A stretch of 35,212 nt of DNA from Siculibacillus lacustris (GTDB lineage: Bacteria > Pseudomonadota > Alphaproteobacteria > Rhizobiales > Ancalomicrobiaceae): positions 1 to 35,212 of the forward strand of contig NZ_SJFN01000045.1 in NCBI RefSeq assembly GCF_004328075.1. Direction: 5' to 3'. This document shows, one piece after another, positions 20,575 to 28,933 of this stretch. Under the pieces are notes generated by a model, which made no database searches, was not told where the DNA came from, and worked only from the letters and a program-made list of their open reading frames with translations. Both the position numbers and the translations under genes were made by a program. Position 1 is the stretch's first letter, and each line of letters opens with the position of its first letter.

Positions 20575-22548
20575 TCAGGCGCCGACCTGCTTCTGGAGAC
20601 CTTCCCAGGCGAAGGCCTTGACGCCGTAGTCGATGCGGATCTTCCACACCAGGCCGTCGACGTTGGGCTGGGTGAACTCCTCGATCACCGGCTCCTTGAC
20701 ACCATTGAGGTAGAGCACCTCGACGGTGTCGGTCTGTGCCTGGTCGGCGGCGAGATACCAGCCGGTCGACGACACCGCGTCGAGGCGCGCCTCGGCGACG
20801 ATGTCCTCGACGATGTTCTGGACCGGGTTGATCACCGCCGGGTTGGCCTGGCCGAGCGCCGACGCCGAACGCACCACCTGGGCGCCGGTGTACTTCAGGG
20901 CCCGCGGCACGATCAGGTACTTCGGCGCGAGGCCGAGCACGACCTTGCTCTGGGTGCGGTCCTTCTGGAGCCCCATGGCGAGGTCGCCCGCCTGGAGCGA
21001 GGTCGACGACAGCGCCGTCCCCGCGCCGGAGAACAGATTGGCGTGGGTGGCGTGGAACAGCGCCAGGCCGTCGCCCATCGTCGGGTTGGACGCCAGGATG
21101 CCGTAGACGTCGTTGCCGATGGTGCGCTTGGCGGCGCGGCCGAGGCGGCGCGGCAAGCGCCCGAAGACGTCGAGATCGTCGTTGATGATCGCCTGGCGCG
21201 AGATCGACACCAGACCGCCGGCGGTCGAGATCGAATAGACCTCGCCACGGTCGCCGCCCGACAGATAGGTGTACTCGTTCTGCTCGGTGATCTGCGGCAG
21301 CGACGGCAGGGCGTTGAGATCGACGCGGCGGGCCTGTTTGAAGTCGGGCAGCGAACCGGTCGACGTCCAGACCTCGAACGTCTCCGCCGCCTCCTCGTAG
21401 CCCTTGAGCATCGCCTTGTAGGCGATGTTGGAGGTGATCTGCGAGAAGTCGCCGGACGAGTGGGTGATGACCGCGGCGACCATCCGCATCGGATCGCGAC
21501 CGACCCGGATGTTGTTGCGCGCGGAGATCTCGCGGATCAGGTCCATCGGCTTCAGGCCGTTGAACTCGTTCTTCGGATCGGCCGTTTCGATGCCTTCGCG
21601 GGCGAGGAAGGCATTGGAGATGCCGGCGACGAACTTGTCGCGAGCGTCGGCGCCCATCTCGATGTGACCGCCCTTGGCCGGCGGCACGTTCCCCGCCTGG
21701 CGCGCCGCGAGGGCGTCGATCAGGCGATCCTTGGCGGTGTCGAGGCTCGGCACGGCCGCGACGATCTCGTTGGTCTCCGCCAGCGTCAGACCCTTGGTTC
21801 CCGCGAGGGCATAGAACTCGACCGCCCAGGCCTTGGCCTGCGGCTGGGTGCCGCCGGCCGCGGCCGGATCGGTGGTGGTGTCTTCGGGCTTGAGATTGGG
21901 CTGCGGCATCGGAGGCTTCTCCAGAGAGGCGACGGGTTTGCGGGCGGGAGCCTTGCGCAGGCTCGCCTTCAGGCGGTCGGGGGTGTGGCTGTAGACGTCC
22001 CAGTCGAACTTCGCGGTGGGTTCGGCCACCTCTTCCATCAACCGATCGGCGAGCCCCTCGGCGATGGCCTCGTCGGCGGTGAGCCAGGTCTCGGCCTGCA
22101 TCAGCGACCGACAGTGGTCGACCGGCCGGCCGCACTTGCGCGCATAGACGCCGGCGTATTGGGCGGAGAGCTTGTCGAGGACGTCCGCCTGTTTCTCGTG
22201 CTCGGCGGCGTTGCCGAAGGTGACCGCCGCCGCGTCATGGATCATCAGCATGGCGCCCTGGCGCATTTCCAGGGTACCGGCCATGGCGATCAGGGACGCA
22301 GCCGACGCGGCGACGCCGTCGACCTGGATCGTCACCGCGCCGTCATGGCTCATCAGCAGCGAATAGATCGCCAGACCGTCGAAGGCCCGGCCGCCGCCGG
22401 AGTTGAGGCGGACGGTGACCGGCCCGGGGCCGTGTTCGGCGAGCGCCTGGGCGACCTGTTCGGGGGTGAAACCATCCCCCCAACCCCAGGGATCGCCGAC
22501 GTCGCCGTAGAGCAGCACCATGCCGCCCACGAGGAGGGTGTCAGGCAT
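20575..22548 (-). CDS. ClpP-like prohead protease / major capsid protein fusion (657 aa)
   Basis: The N-terminal about 185 residues are a ClpP-type prohead protease: VTVRLNSGGGRAFDGLAIYS (44-63), the nucleophile Ser82 in GVAASAASLIAMAG, and His104 in LMIHDA. WLTADEAIAEGLADRL (155-170) is the usual closing helix. A charged, Pro-rich linker (about 185-300), plausibly a scaffold/delta region, leads to the major capsid domain. FVAGISNAFLAREGIE, NNIRVGRDPMRMVAAVITHS and AIINDDLDVFGRLPRRLGRA are typical of the Mu gpT-like/HK97-fold capsid family. Protease-capsid fusions are known in this phage group; cleavage must release the capsid subunit. It is preceded by the portal gene (8-bp overlap) and followed by the decoration gene. 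Confidence 0.9.
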   Translation of the reverse strand: MPDTLLVGGMVLLYGDVGDPWGWGDGFTPEQVAQALAEHGPGPVTVRLNSGGGRAFDGLAIYSLLMSHDGAVTIQVDGVAASAASLIAMAGTLEMRQGAMLMIHDAAAVTFGNAAEHEKQADVLDKLSAQYAGVYARKCGRPVDHCRSLMQAETWLTADEAIAEGLADRLMEEVAEPTAKFDWDVYSHTPDRLKASLRKAPARKPVASLEKPPMPQPNLKPEDTTTDPAAAGGTQPQAKAWAVEFYALAGTKGLTLAETNEIVAAVPSLDTAKDRLIDALAARQAGNVPPAKGGHIEMGADARDKFVAGISNAFLAREGIETADPKNEFNGLKPMDLIREISARNNIRVGRDPMRMVAAVITHSSGDFSQITSNIAYKAMLKGYEEAAETFEVWTSTGSLPDFKQARRVDLNALPSLPQITEQNEYTYLSGGDRGEVYSISTAGGLVSISRQAIINDDLDVFGRLPRRLGRAAKRTIGNDVYGILASNPTMGDGLALFHATHANLFSGAGTALSSTSLQAGDLAMGLQKDRTQSKVVLGLAPKYLIVPRALKYTGAQVVRSASALGQANPAVINPVQNIVEDIVAEARLDAVSSTGWYLAADQAQTDTVEVLYLNGVKEPVIEEFTQPNVDGLVWKIRIDYGVKAFAWEGLQKQVGA

Positions 22549-24133
22549 TTCCGTTTCCTTTCGGATCGCCGGGAAGGATCGTGTCCTTCGAAACCGCCGT
22601 CATGGGCGCGCCCATCGGGTGGCGGCCGTCGCTGTCGAAGAGCAGCTTCAGCCCATCGGCCCGCGCGTTCTCTTCGGCGATCTCGGCGTCGACCTTTTCC
22701 GGGTCGTAGCCCATCCGCCGCAGTTCTTCCGACCGCGACGAGAGCCCGGACCGGATCGCATCGCGCGCCGCCGGGATCTCCTTGGTCGGATCGATCATCT
22801 CGCGCCGCGGCTCGGTGTGTTTCAGGCGTGCCAGGGTCGCCCCCGGAACCCGAAACTCGGCGGCATCGAGGAACCATCGGCCGATGCCGGCGCACATGTG
22901 CGGGATCAGCATCGACCACTGCCACTGGCCGATGCCGCGTTGGAATTCGAGCCAGCCCATGCGGCCCGACGAGAAGTTGACCTGACTGAGGTCGCCGGCG
23001 AGCGCCTCGTAGGGCACCCCGTAGCCGATCGCCAGCTTGCGGATGTTGGCCCGGGTGTAGGCCTCGAACCCTTGCGTCACCGGCGGCGTGGCGAACTTGA
23101 CGTCGACGCCGGGCGGCAGGCGCTGCTGCAACCCGGGCTCCAACATGTCGACCGGCAGGCCGGTGTCGGTCGGCGGGGCGTTCGGATCGGAACCGAGCTT
23201 GGTCCGTCCCTCGCTGTCGATCCAGAACACCGCGAAACAGGCGGCGATCTTCTGCCGCATCAGTTCGGCCTCTTCATAATCGGAGAGGTCCCACATGGTC
23301 ATGATCACCGGCGCGCCCCACGGCACGCCGCGGGACTGGCCGGGCCGATCGACCCGGTAGAGGTGGATGACGTCGTCGACCGGAACCCGGATCCAGTCCT
23401 GGTTGAAACCGGCGAACAGACTGCCGGGATGCTCCTTGTAGAGGTGGTAGGCGACGCGGCGCCCCTCGGGATCGTATTCGATGCCCTGGGAGACGAAGTT
23501 GCCGGCGCCGACCTTGCCGATCGCCCGCGATCCGTCGATCCACGGCACCAGATAGTCGGGCTCCAGAACCCGAACCTGGAACGGCAACGGCAGTCCGGCG
23601 GTCGAGGTGCGGCGATAGCGCACGATCAACGCCTCGCCGCTCTCCACCACGGTCCGCATCGCCAGGGCCTGGAGGCCATAGAGATTGTGGCGCCCGTCGA
23701 AGTCGATCGCCGGCGTCTCGAGGTGGTCGGTCACCAACGTGGCGAGACGGCTCTTCACCTTCTTCGAAGCGTCGGCGATCGACACCGTGATTCCGGTGCC
23801 GACGACGTTCGACGTGATCACCTGCACGGCGCGCGCCGCATAGGCGTTGTTGCGGACGAGCTCGCGATGGACGTCGCGCAGACGGGTCAGCGAGGTCCAG
23901 GATTCACGGTCGGCCGAGGTCGACGCGATGCGACGACCGGCGGTGCGATGGCCGCGGGCGGCGCCGTCGTAGCCGGCGACCGCCTCGACGAGACCGCGCA
24001 TCTTCTGCCGACGGTCGGTCGCCGCCATCTCGGCGGCGAGCGCATCGACGCGAATCCGCGCCGTGAGACGCCGCGCGGTCCACTCCGGCGCCAACGAGCG
24101 ACCGAGGCGGGTGAGGAAAGACGGAGAGGTCAC
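22541..24133 (-). CDS. Portal protein, lambda gpB-type (530 aa)
   Basis: This dodecameric ring at one capsid vertex is the DNA channel. LRDVHRELVRNNAYAARAVQ (about residues 84-103), then VITSNVVGTGITVSIADASK, is the conserved N-terminal motif of lambda-type portals (R..L.RN...A......NVVG.GI). VDDVIHLYRVDRPGQSRGVP and RANIRKLAIGYGVPYEALAG, then DLSQVNFSSGRMGWLEFQRG, are also diagnostic. It is full length, overlaps gpW by 4 bp upstream and the capsid fusion by 8 bp downstream, the lambda-type A-W-B-C order. Confidence 0.93.
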   Translation of the reverse strand: MTSPSFLTRLGRSLAPEWTARRLTARIRVDALAAEMAATDRRQKMRGLVEAVAGYDGAARGHRTAGRRIASTSADRESWTSLTRLRDVHRELVRNNAYAARAVQVITSNVVGTGITVSIADASKKVKSRLATLVTDHLETPAIDFDGRHNLYGLQALAMRTVVESGEALIVRYRRTSTAGLPLPFQVRVLEPDYLVPWIDGSRAIGKVGAGNFVSQGIEYDPEGRRVAYHLYKEHPGSLFAGFNQDWIRVPVDDVIHLYRVDRPGQSRGVPWGAPVIMTMWDLSDYEEAELMRQKIAACFAVFWIDSEGRTKLGSDPNAPPTDTGLPVDMLEPGLQQRLPPGVDVKFATPPVTQGFEAYTRANIRKLAIGYGVPYEALAGDLSQVNFSSGRMGWLEFQRGIGQWQWSMLIPHMCAGIGRWFLDAAEFRVPGATLARLKHTEPRREMIDPTKEIPAARDAIRSGLSSRSEELRRMGYDPEKVDAEIAEENARADGLKLLFDSDGRHPMGAPMTAVSKDTILPGDPKGNGNA

Positions 24134-24393
24134 GGGATCAGCCTCCCCGGATAGGGATAGCCGTAGGACGGCGCCCCGCGCATGACGCCGGTCGACATGC
24201 CGGTTGCGACCCGGTCGTCGCCGAGGGTGCGCACACCGGTGCCGGTGAGCGTCGCGACGATGCCTCCGCGGATGCCCATCATTTCGCGCACCGAGCGATA
24301 GACGACCATGCGGCCGTCGGCATAGCGGACCTCACGCGCACCGAGCGCGAGGGCCGCGTCGAGCGCGTCGAGATCGGCTTGGGTCCAGGCCAT
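24130..24393 (-). CDS. Head-tail joining protein, gpW-like (87 aa)
   Basis: MAWTQADLDALDAALALGAR, then EVRYADGRMVVYRSVREMM (21-39), matches gpW-type proteins: a first helix of the form W...DL..L..AIA.G...V...G..V.YRS..EM. In lambda gpW plugs the filled head before tail attachment. The C-terminal part here is Gly/Pro/Tyr-rich (GAPSYGYPYPGRLIP) and longer than lambda's. It sits between terminase and portal as expected. Confidence 0.85.
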   Translation of the reverse strand: MAWTQADLDALDAALALGAREVRYADGRMVVYRSVREMMGIRGGIVATLTGTGVRTLGDDRVATGMSTGVMRGAPSYGYPYPGRLIP

Positions 24394-24396
24394 GGG

Positions 24397-26544
24397 TCAC
24401 CTCTTCAACCACCCCGATCGACGGGGGACGAACGTCGGGCGCGGCGGGAGTGGCGGAGGCAGAACCGGGTCGGGCTCCGACGCAGGTTGCGGCGGAGCGG
24501 CGACCAGGGTGGATGCGAAGAGTTCGCCCTGGGGCGTCTCCGGCGCCCGCGGCCCATGGGCGGCGGCGACCAGTTCGTCCCAGCGCTTGCGGTCGATCTG
24601 TCCGGCGCCGTCGCCCCAGGCGAGCGCTCGACACCCGACGGCGATGTCGAGGCCCTCGTTCGGCCAGTGGTGCCGCTTGCGCCACTCGCGGGCGTCGCCG
24701 ATCTTGACCAGCGACTGGCGGCGGGCGTTGCCGCGCGCCTCTTCGCGGGTGTCGACCAACACCTCTGCGGTCAACTGCCGCAACTCGTCTTCACCGATCC
24801 AGTCGGGAAGGTGGATCGTGGCGTTCGGCCAAGTGCCGTCCGAGCGCGGCCCCGCGACGAGATGGCGCAGGCCTTCGTAGACCGACACCTTCAGGCCCCA
24901 GGCCCCGACCAGGCCGAGGTCGATGCGGCGGCCGGCGATCGGCCGACCGTGGACGTCGCGCAGATCGGCGCGAGTCAGTTTGTAGGGGGCGGCGCTCGGT
25001 CGGTTGTCCGACTTCGTCGCCTGCAGGCCATGGCGCTTCGACACCTTGTCGTAGAGCGCCTGCGTGAAGGCGCCGGTGTCGATGCCCCACGCCATCACGT
25101 CGAGATCGCGACCACCCTCGCTCGTCCACTGCCGCGCCGTGAGCGCATCGAGAGCATTCCAGGCCTCGGCCGTGGTGTGTTCGTGGGCGATGACGCCGCG
25201 GTCGACGAGCCAAGCCTGAAAGCCGGGCCCGAAGGCCCACAGCCCCCACTCGAACCGGTTCCCCTGGACGTCCACGAACCCGTAGAGCACCGCCGCCGGA
25301 TAGGGGACGACGCCCCGGGTCCAGGCGCGGCGCACCTCGAGCAGCTTCTCCCAGTCGGGGGTGTCGCTCTTCGGCTCCCAGGCCTCCCCGAGATCCTGCT
25401 GCGTGACGACCTTTTCCTTGCCCGGATCGCCATGGGCGGCTTCGCTGCGCGCCCAGATGTCCGACCACGGCTCGAACGGCGACCACGCCGACCAGTTCGC
25501 CCAAGAGGGCTGGCGATCTCGCACGCGACCGCTACAGGGCTCGATCGCATGGAGATCGATGTCGGCCGCGGCGATCACCGTGGGAACCGGCGGCTCGCCT
25601 TCGGCGACCCATGTCGGCACCCAGCGGTGAGCCGCCAACATGACGTCGCGCGAGACCTGGTCGACGATGCAGCCTTCCGCCTCACAGGCGAAGTGCGGTC
25701 GATTCTTCGACGCCGGCGTCGGCGGACGCATCTTGTCGAAGCCCCAAACCTGGAAGGCCCCGCACTGCGGACACGGCATATACAGGCGGCGGCGGTCGCC
25801 GGCGTCGTAGTCTTCGCTGATGCGGCAATCGCCGACGAGGCCGGGGGTCGAGACCTCCAACTCCTTGGCGCGATCGCCGTAGGATTTCGTGCGGGCGCGG
25901 GCCTGATCGACCGGGGAACCGCGACCGTCGGCGTCCTTCGGGTAGCCCGCGACTTCGTCGAGGATCAGCCAGCGGATGGAGACCATCTGCAGGCCCTTCG
26001 ACGACGTCGCCGAAGTGATCTGGTTGTAGCCGCCGGCGAAGCGCTTGAACGCCGTCGTCGAAGCCCCTTCATCCCGACTGTTCTCGGGGCGGACCCGATG
26101 GCGGATGCGGGGCGAGGCGTCGACCGTCGGCTGCAGCTTGACGCGATTGTACTTCGCCGCCTCCTCACCGGTCGGCAGCACGGTCAGCATCGGTCCCGGC
26201 GACCGGTCGACGATGTAGCCGAACCAGCAGACACCCACCTCGGACTTGCCGGTCTGGGCGGAGAACTTCAGCGTGACGCGGCGGGCCGGGTGATCGGGGT
26301 GGAGGCAGTCGAGCGGCTGGCGCAGGTACGGCACGCGGGCCGTGCGCCAGTCACCCGGATAGGGAGAACCGGATTCGGGCGAGATCTTGCGATAGCGGTC
26401 GGCCCACTCGGAGACCGTCAGTTCTTCCTCGGGGCGGGCGGCCGTGATCAACGCGTCGAAGAGGACGGTACGGCCGTGGACGATCCCGGGAAATTCGCCG
26501 CGAATTTCGGCGAGACGAGCAGCGGCGGCTCTCTCGTCGAACAT
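24397..26544 (-). CDS. Terminase large subunit, lambda gpA family (715 aa)
   Basis: This ATP-driven packaging motor has a nuclease that cuts concatemers. The N-terminal ATPase has a deviant Walker A FSAQTGKSE (94-102) and Walker B RWLILDEVAGYP (191-202). WADRYRKISPESGSPYPGDW and VPYLRQPLDCLHPD are typical of gpA N-termini. CPQCGAFQVWGFDKM (about 256-270) with later CEAEGC is the family's small zinc-binding insert. The C-terminal half (LYGFVDVQGNRFEWGLWAFG, DVMAWGIDTGAF) carries the acidic residues of the RNase-H-like nuclease. Paired with a Nu1-like small subunit 4 bp upstream. A gpA-type enzyme suggests cos or related packaging. Confidence 0.93.
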   Translation of the reverse strand: MFDERAAAARLAEIRGEFPGIVHGRTVLFDALITAARPEEELTVSEWADRYRKISPESGSPYPGDWRTARVPYLRQPLDCLHPDHPARRVTLKFSAQTGKSEVGVCWFGYIVDRSPGPMLTVLPTGEEAAKYNRVKLQPTVDASPRIRHRVRPENSRDEGASTTAFKRFAGGYNQITSATSSKGLQMVSIRWLILDEVAGYPKDADGRGSPVDQARARTKSYGDRAKELEVSTPGLVGDCRISEDYDAGDRRRLYMPCPQCGAFQVWGFDKMRPPTPASKNRPHFACEAEGCIVDQVSRDVMLAAHRWVPTWVAEGEPPVPTVIAAADIDLHAIEPCSGRVRDRQPSWANWSAWSPFEPWSDIWARSEAAHGDPGKEKVVTQQDLGEAWEPKSDTPDWEKLLEVRRAWTRGVVPYPAAVLYGFVDVQGNRFEWGLWAFGPGFQAWLVDRGVIAHEHTTAEAWNALDALTARQWTSEGGRDLDVMAWGIDTGAFTQALYDKVSKRHGLQATKSDNRPSAAPYKLTRADLRDVHGRPIAGRRIDLGLVGAWGLKVSVYEGLRHLVAGPRSDGTWPNATIHLPDWIGEDELRQLTAEVLVDTREEARGNARRQSLVKIGDAREWRKRHHWPNEGLDIAVGCRALAWGDGAGQIDRKRWDELVAAAHGPRAPETPQGELFASTLVAAPPQPASEPDPVLPPPLPPRPTFVPRRSGWLKR

Positions 26545-26548
26545 GGCG

Positions 26549-27091
26549 TCACTCCGCTGCGGCAGCCTCCGCCTCGGTGAGGAGACCGTGGTCGATCAGG
26601 TTGCGGATGAAGGCTTCGAGGCCTTTGCGTTCGAACGCCCGCAGGTGCGGACGGATCAGGCGAGCCTCGACACCGACCGTCGCCGCGATCGCCTCCGACG
26701 TGTCGGCGACGGCGAGCGAAAAGGCGTTGCGAAGCGACGACACGGCGACGACGGCGGCTTCCTCGACCTCGCGGCGCAGGGTCAGGTGGCCTTCGCGCTC
26801 GCCGAGTTCGAGTTCGCGCAGCCGCCGCTGAGCCCGCAGATTGCCGGCCGCCTCTTCCGAACGCGAGGAATCGGCCTTCTGGGTCGGTGCGGGCTTGGCC
26901 GCCAACCGGATGTTCTCGGCGCGGTGCGCCGCCAGGTCTTCGTAGTCGACGACGGTCTCTCGTCCGACGGTGCTCGGAGCGAGGGCGTCGCCGTGCTGTT
27001 TGACGTAGCGCGAGAGCGTCGATCGGGTGACCGGATCGCCGGCTTCGGTCAGAAGCTCGGCCGCCCGGGTCAGGCTCACCGTCCCGTGCAT
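26549..27091 (-). CDS. Terminase small subunit, Nu1-like (180 aa)
   Basis: This DNA-recognition subunit binds the packaging site and delivers DNA to gpA. MHGTVSLTRAAELLTEAGDP (1-20), then VTRSTLSRYVKQHGDALA (21-38) and GRETVVDYEDLAAHRAENIR, form the winged-HTH (excisionase-like) domain of Nu1. The middle is a charged helix (AQRRLRELELGEREGHLTLR, REVEEAA) and the C-terminus resembles the gpA-interaction region (IRPHLRAFERKGLEAFIRNL). It directly precedes the large subunit. A 131-bp gap upstream separates it from the gpZ-like gene and could contain a cos-type site, though none is recognisable by eye. Confidence 0.82.
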   Translation of the reverse strand: MHGTVSLTRAAELLTEAGDPVTRSTLSRYVKQHGDALAPSTVGRETVVDYEDLAAHRAENIRLAAKPAPTQKADSSRSEEAAGNLRAQRRLRELELGEREGHLTLRREVEEAAVVAVSSLRNAFSLAVADTSEAIAATVGVEARLIRPHLRAFERKGLEAFIRNLIDHGLLTEAEAAAAE

Positions 27092-27203
27092 CGTGCATCG
27101 CCCCCGTGCGTTCGCGTGTATCGGTTTCAGGGCCGGCCCACTACCGAAACTCCGGGCTGCGTCCGCACTCGCGGGCCGGCCGGGGTGGGGAAGGACCCGA
27201 CCC

Positions 27204-27222
27204 CCCTCCTTCGATCGGAGGG
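27204..27222. other. Short hairpin immediately after the gpZ-like gene
   Basis: CCCTCC (27204-27209) and GGAGGG (27217-27222) can pair over a 7-nt loop, directly after the gpZ-like stop (27225-27223 on the minus strand). There is no T-run, so it is at most a weak terminator or a feature of the packaging region. The 131-bp gap to the small terminase holds no gene that I can support. Confidence 0.3.
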
Positions 27223-27756
27223 TCAGCGGAGGGCGAGGGCGCGAGCCAGTCGCTTCTCGATCACCGGGCCGACGTTGCGTCGAACCGATGCCTCGAAGAG
27301 GTCGACCATGCCGCCCTTCAACATCTCCTTCGCCAAGTTCGGACCGAACAGCGCGCGCACCGGCAACCGCTCACGGGTCAGACGGGCACGACCGCGACCA
27401 CTCGGCGAGAAGAACGATCGCTTGAAGAGATGGTCGACGCCCCACACGTCGGCGGAGACCGCGCCTCCTGCCGACCGCGTAGGGAAGGCCGACAGTGGTA
27501 GGCCCGGGCCATGGACGATGATGCAATATCGTCCCGGCGCCGGAGAACGGGCGAAGACGCGCGCCGTGATCGACGCATAGGTCTTGACGCCGCTCACCAC
27601 CTTCAACCCGCGCCGGACGTCGGTGCGGACCTTGTCGCCCCCCTCGATCGCCGCTTCCTTACGGACACGGGCGATCTTGGGCGGCATGGCGGCAAACTTG
27701 GTGGCGAGGCGCTCCCAGGCCCGGGTGTCGAGCCTGAGAGCGATCATGTCGCTCAT
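27223..27756 (-). CDS. gpZ-like minor tail/virion morphogenesis protein (177 aa)
   Basis: MSDMIALRLDTRAWERLATK, then FAAMPPKIARVRKEAAIEGG (21-40), resembles the N-terminus of lambda gpZ/HK97 gp10-type tail-completion proteins: a strand, then a long amphipathic helix with repeated A/R. KVRTDVRRGLKVVSGVKTY and ARVFARSPAPGRY continue the alpha/beta pattern, and GPNLAKEMLKGGMVDLF with ARRNVGP-like text (ASVRRNVGPVIEKRLARAL) closes it. The usual site for this gene is between head connectors and tail genes; here it lies upstream of the terminase. It overlaps the 60-aa ORF by 4 bp. Confidence 0.65.
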   Translation of the reverse strand: MSDMIALRLDTRAWERLATKFAAMPPKIARVRKEAAIEGGDKVRTDVRRGLKVVSGVKTYASITARVFARSPAPGRYCIIVHGPGLPLSAFPTRSAGGAVSADVWGVDHLFKRSFFSPSGRGRARLTRERLPVRALFGPNLAKEMLKGGMVDLFEASVRRNVGPVIEKRLARALALR

Positions 27757-27935
27757 CGCCGCGCCCCCAGTCGGGCGCGCGCCATGGCGAGCGCCGTCGA
27801 TCCGATCGACCGCGCATCCTCGACCATCGAGGAGACGACGAACGAGGCGGCGGGCACGATCTGGGACAGATCACCGGCGATCGTCGACGTCGCGGCCGAT
27901 ACGATCCTCTGCCGGCGTTCGGCACACTGGCACAT
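27753..27935 (-). CDS. Small protein of unknown function (60 aa), first gene of the late block
   Basis: Start ATG 27935 has GAGGG 7 nt upstream, and its stop overlaps the gpZ-like start (ATGA), so the frame is probably real. The product starts MCQCAERRQRIVSAATSTIA, continues as a short hydrophobic/Ser-rich helix (VPAASFVVSSMVEDARSIGS) and ends in basic RARLGARR. No family is recognised. It is the first gene after a terminator-like hairpin and so may mark the start of the late transcript. Confidence 0.6.
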   Translation of the reverse strand: MCQCAERRQRIVSAATSTIAGDLSQIVPAASFVVSSMVEDARSIGSTALAMARARLGARR

Positions 27936-27974
27936 GGCGAACCCTCACATGACGGCCTCCCGCGGAGGGCACAA

Positions 27975-28007
27975 CGAAAACCCCGGCCACCTTGCGGCGC
28001 CGGGGTT
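27975..28007 (-). terminator. Intrinsic terminator between early and late genes
   Basis: AACCCCGGC (27979-27987) and GCCGGGGTT (27999-28007) are perfect 9-bp complements with an 11-nt loop. On the minus strand the stem is followed by TTCGTTGT after two paired T's, giving TTTTCGTTGT. It lies 54 bp after the stop of the 267-aa gene and 44 bp before the 60-aa ORF, so it probably ends the transcript from upstream and isolates the late operon. Confidence 0.6.
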
Positions 28008-28060
28008 CCTGATCAGCTTTTACACTGTGAGCAAAACCTAGATCACGCGACTGCCGCACG

Positions 28061-28864
28061 TCAAGCGGTCTGCCGAGAATTTTCGTCGCTGCCCGACGAC
28101 CTCCCCCATTCGACCCACGGCACCACCGGCGCCGCGGGCGGCAGCACGACGCGGCCGCCGAGCCCATCCAAGGTGACGGCGAGCCGCCGCAGGGCGGCGT
28201 GGGTGAGCCCCCATTCGATCCGATGGGCCAAGCCGGCGGCGGGATCGGGTTCCAGGGTCAGACACGGATAGGCGCCGACGTGGGGGCGCTGGCGCCGCAC
28301 GTCGTAGCCGTCGAGTTCGACGTCCTCCCATCGCGTCGGGATGCCCGTCACTGCGTCGAACTGGACAGCCTGACGCACCGAGCGCCGCCATTGGGGTTTT
28401 CCCCGCCGCAGGGTCGGGATCACGGCCGGTTCGACCACATCCCAGGCCGGCCACAGACCGAGGATGGCGATCCGCCGCACCAGGGCCGAAATCGGCGACC
28501 GCAGCCAGCGATGACCGTCGTCGGCATAAGTGACGATGTCCCAGGCGCGCGCCACCGCTCGCTCGCCCGCGACGCCGAGGTTCGGCCAACCCGCCAGCAG
28601 ATCGTGAGCATCGCCCTCGGCGACGCTTTCGTCGTCGAGAGCTTCGACCGCCGCGGCGACAGTGAGCGCGTCGGGGTGAGGATCGGTGGCGTCATCGCCG
28701 GTTCCCCACGCGGACACGTCGACCATCGTGCCGAGCGCGCCCACCCGTTCGACGATCGCCCAGGAAGAGCCGATGGCAGACGCCCCCCAGGCGCCTCCGG
28801 CCGACTTCGGCAATTCCATCACGTAGGCCCAGCGCAGCAGCGCCTCGATGTTCGTCGTCACCAT
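28061..28864 (-). CDS. Phage protein of unknown function (267 aa)
   Basis: Start ATG 28864 is preferred: GAGGG lies 8 nt upstream and the protein then begins MVTTNIEALLRWAYVMELPK, a common opening for early phage proteins. The GTG frame extends to 28930 but enters the repeat region. The protein is rich in Trp and Gly and looks soluble. RWLRSPISALVRRIAILGLW and AWDVVEPAVIPTLRRGKPQW, then RRSVRQAVQFDAVTGIPTRW, are mid-protein landmarks. No enzyme motif or HTH is evident. It lies between the putative origin and the packaging genes and may be a regulator or replication accessory; this is a guess from position. Confidence 0.6.
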   Translation of the reverse strand: MVTTNIEALLRWAYVMELPKSAGGAWGASAIGSSWAIVERVGALGTMVDVSAWGTGDDATDPHPDALTVAAAVEALDDESVAEGDAHDLLAGWPNLGVAGERAVARAWDIVTYADDGHRWLRSPISALVRRIAILGLWPAWDVVEPAVIPTLRRGKPQWRRSVRQAVQFDAVTGIPTRWEDVELDGYDVRRQRPHVGAYPCLTLEPDPAAGLAHRIEWGLTHAALRRLAVTLDGLGGRVVLPPAAPVVPWVEWGRSSGSDENSRQTA

Positions 28865-28933
28865 TTCCCTGACCCTCTCTCGATTGAGGCCTTTTTGGCC
28901 GAGATCCGTCCCGAAGATGGTTGGCGGCACTAT

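Noticed and set aside
20116-22980. 954-codon plus-strand open frame opposite the capsid and portal genes
   Set aside because: It spans several well-supported minus-strand genes and their junctions, and its product has the Arg/Gly/Asp-rich composition of antisense frames in high-GC DNA.
24379-26580. 733-codon plus-strand open frame opposite the terminase
   Set aside because: Antisense of gpA; composition is typical of a shadow frame and the terminase motifs are on the other strand.
27092-27222. cos packaging site between gpZ-like gene and small terminase
   Set aside because: Position is suitable and the terminase is lambda-like, but no repeated R-site-like motif or known cos sequence can be recognised by eye.
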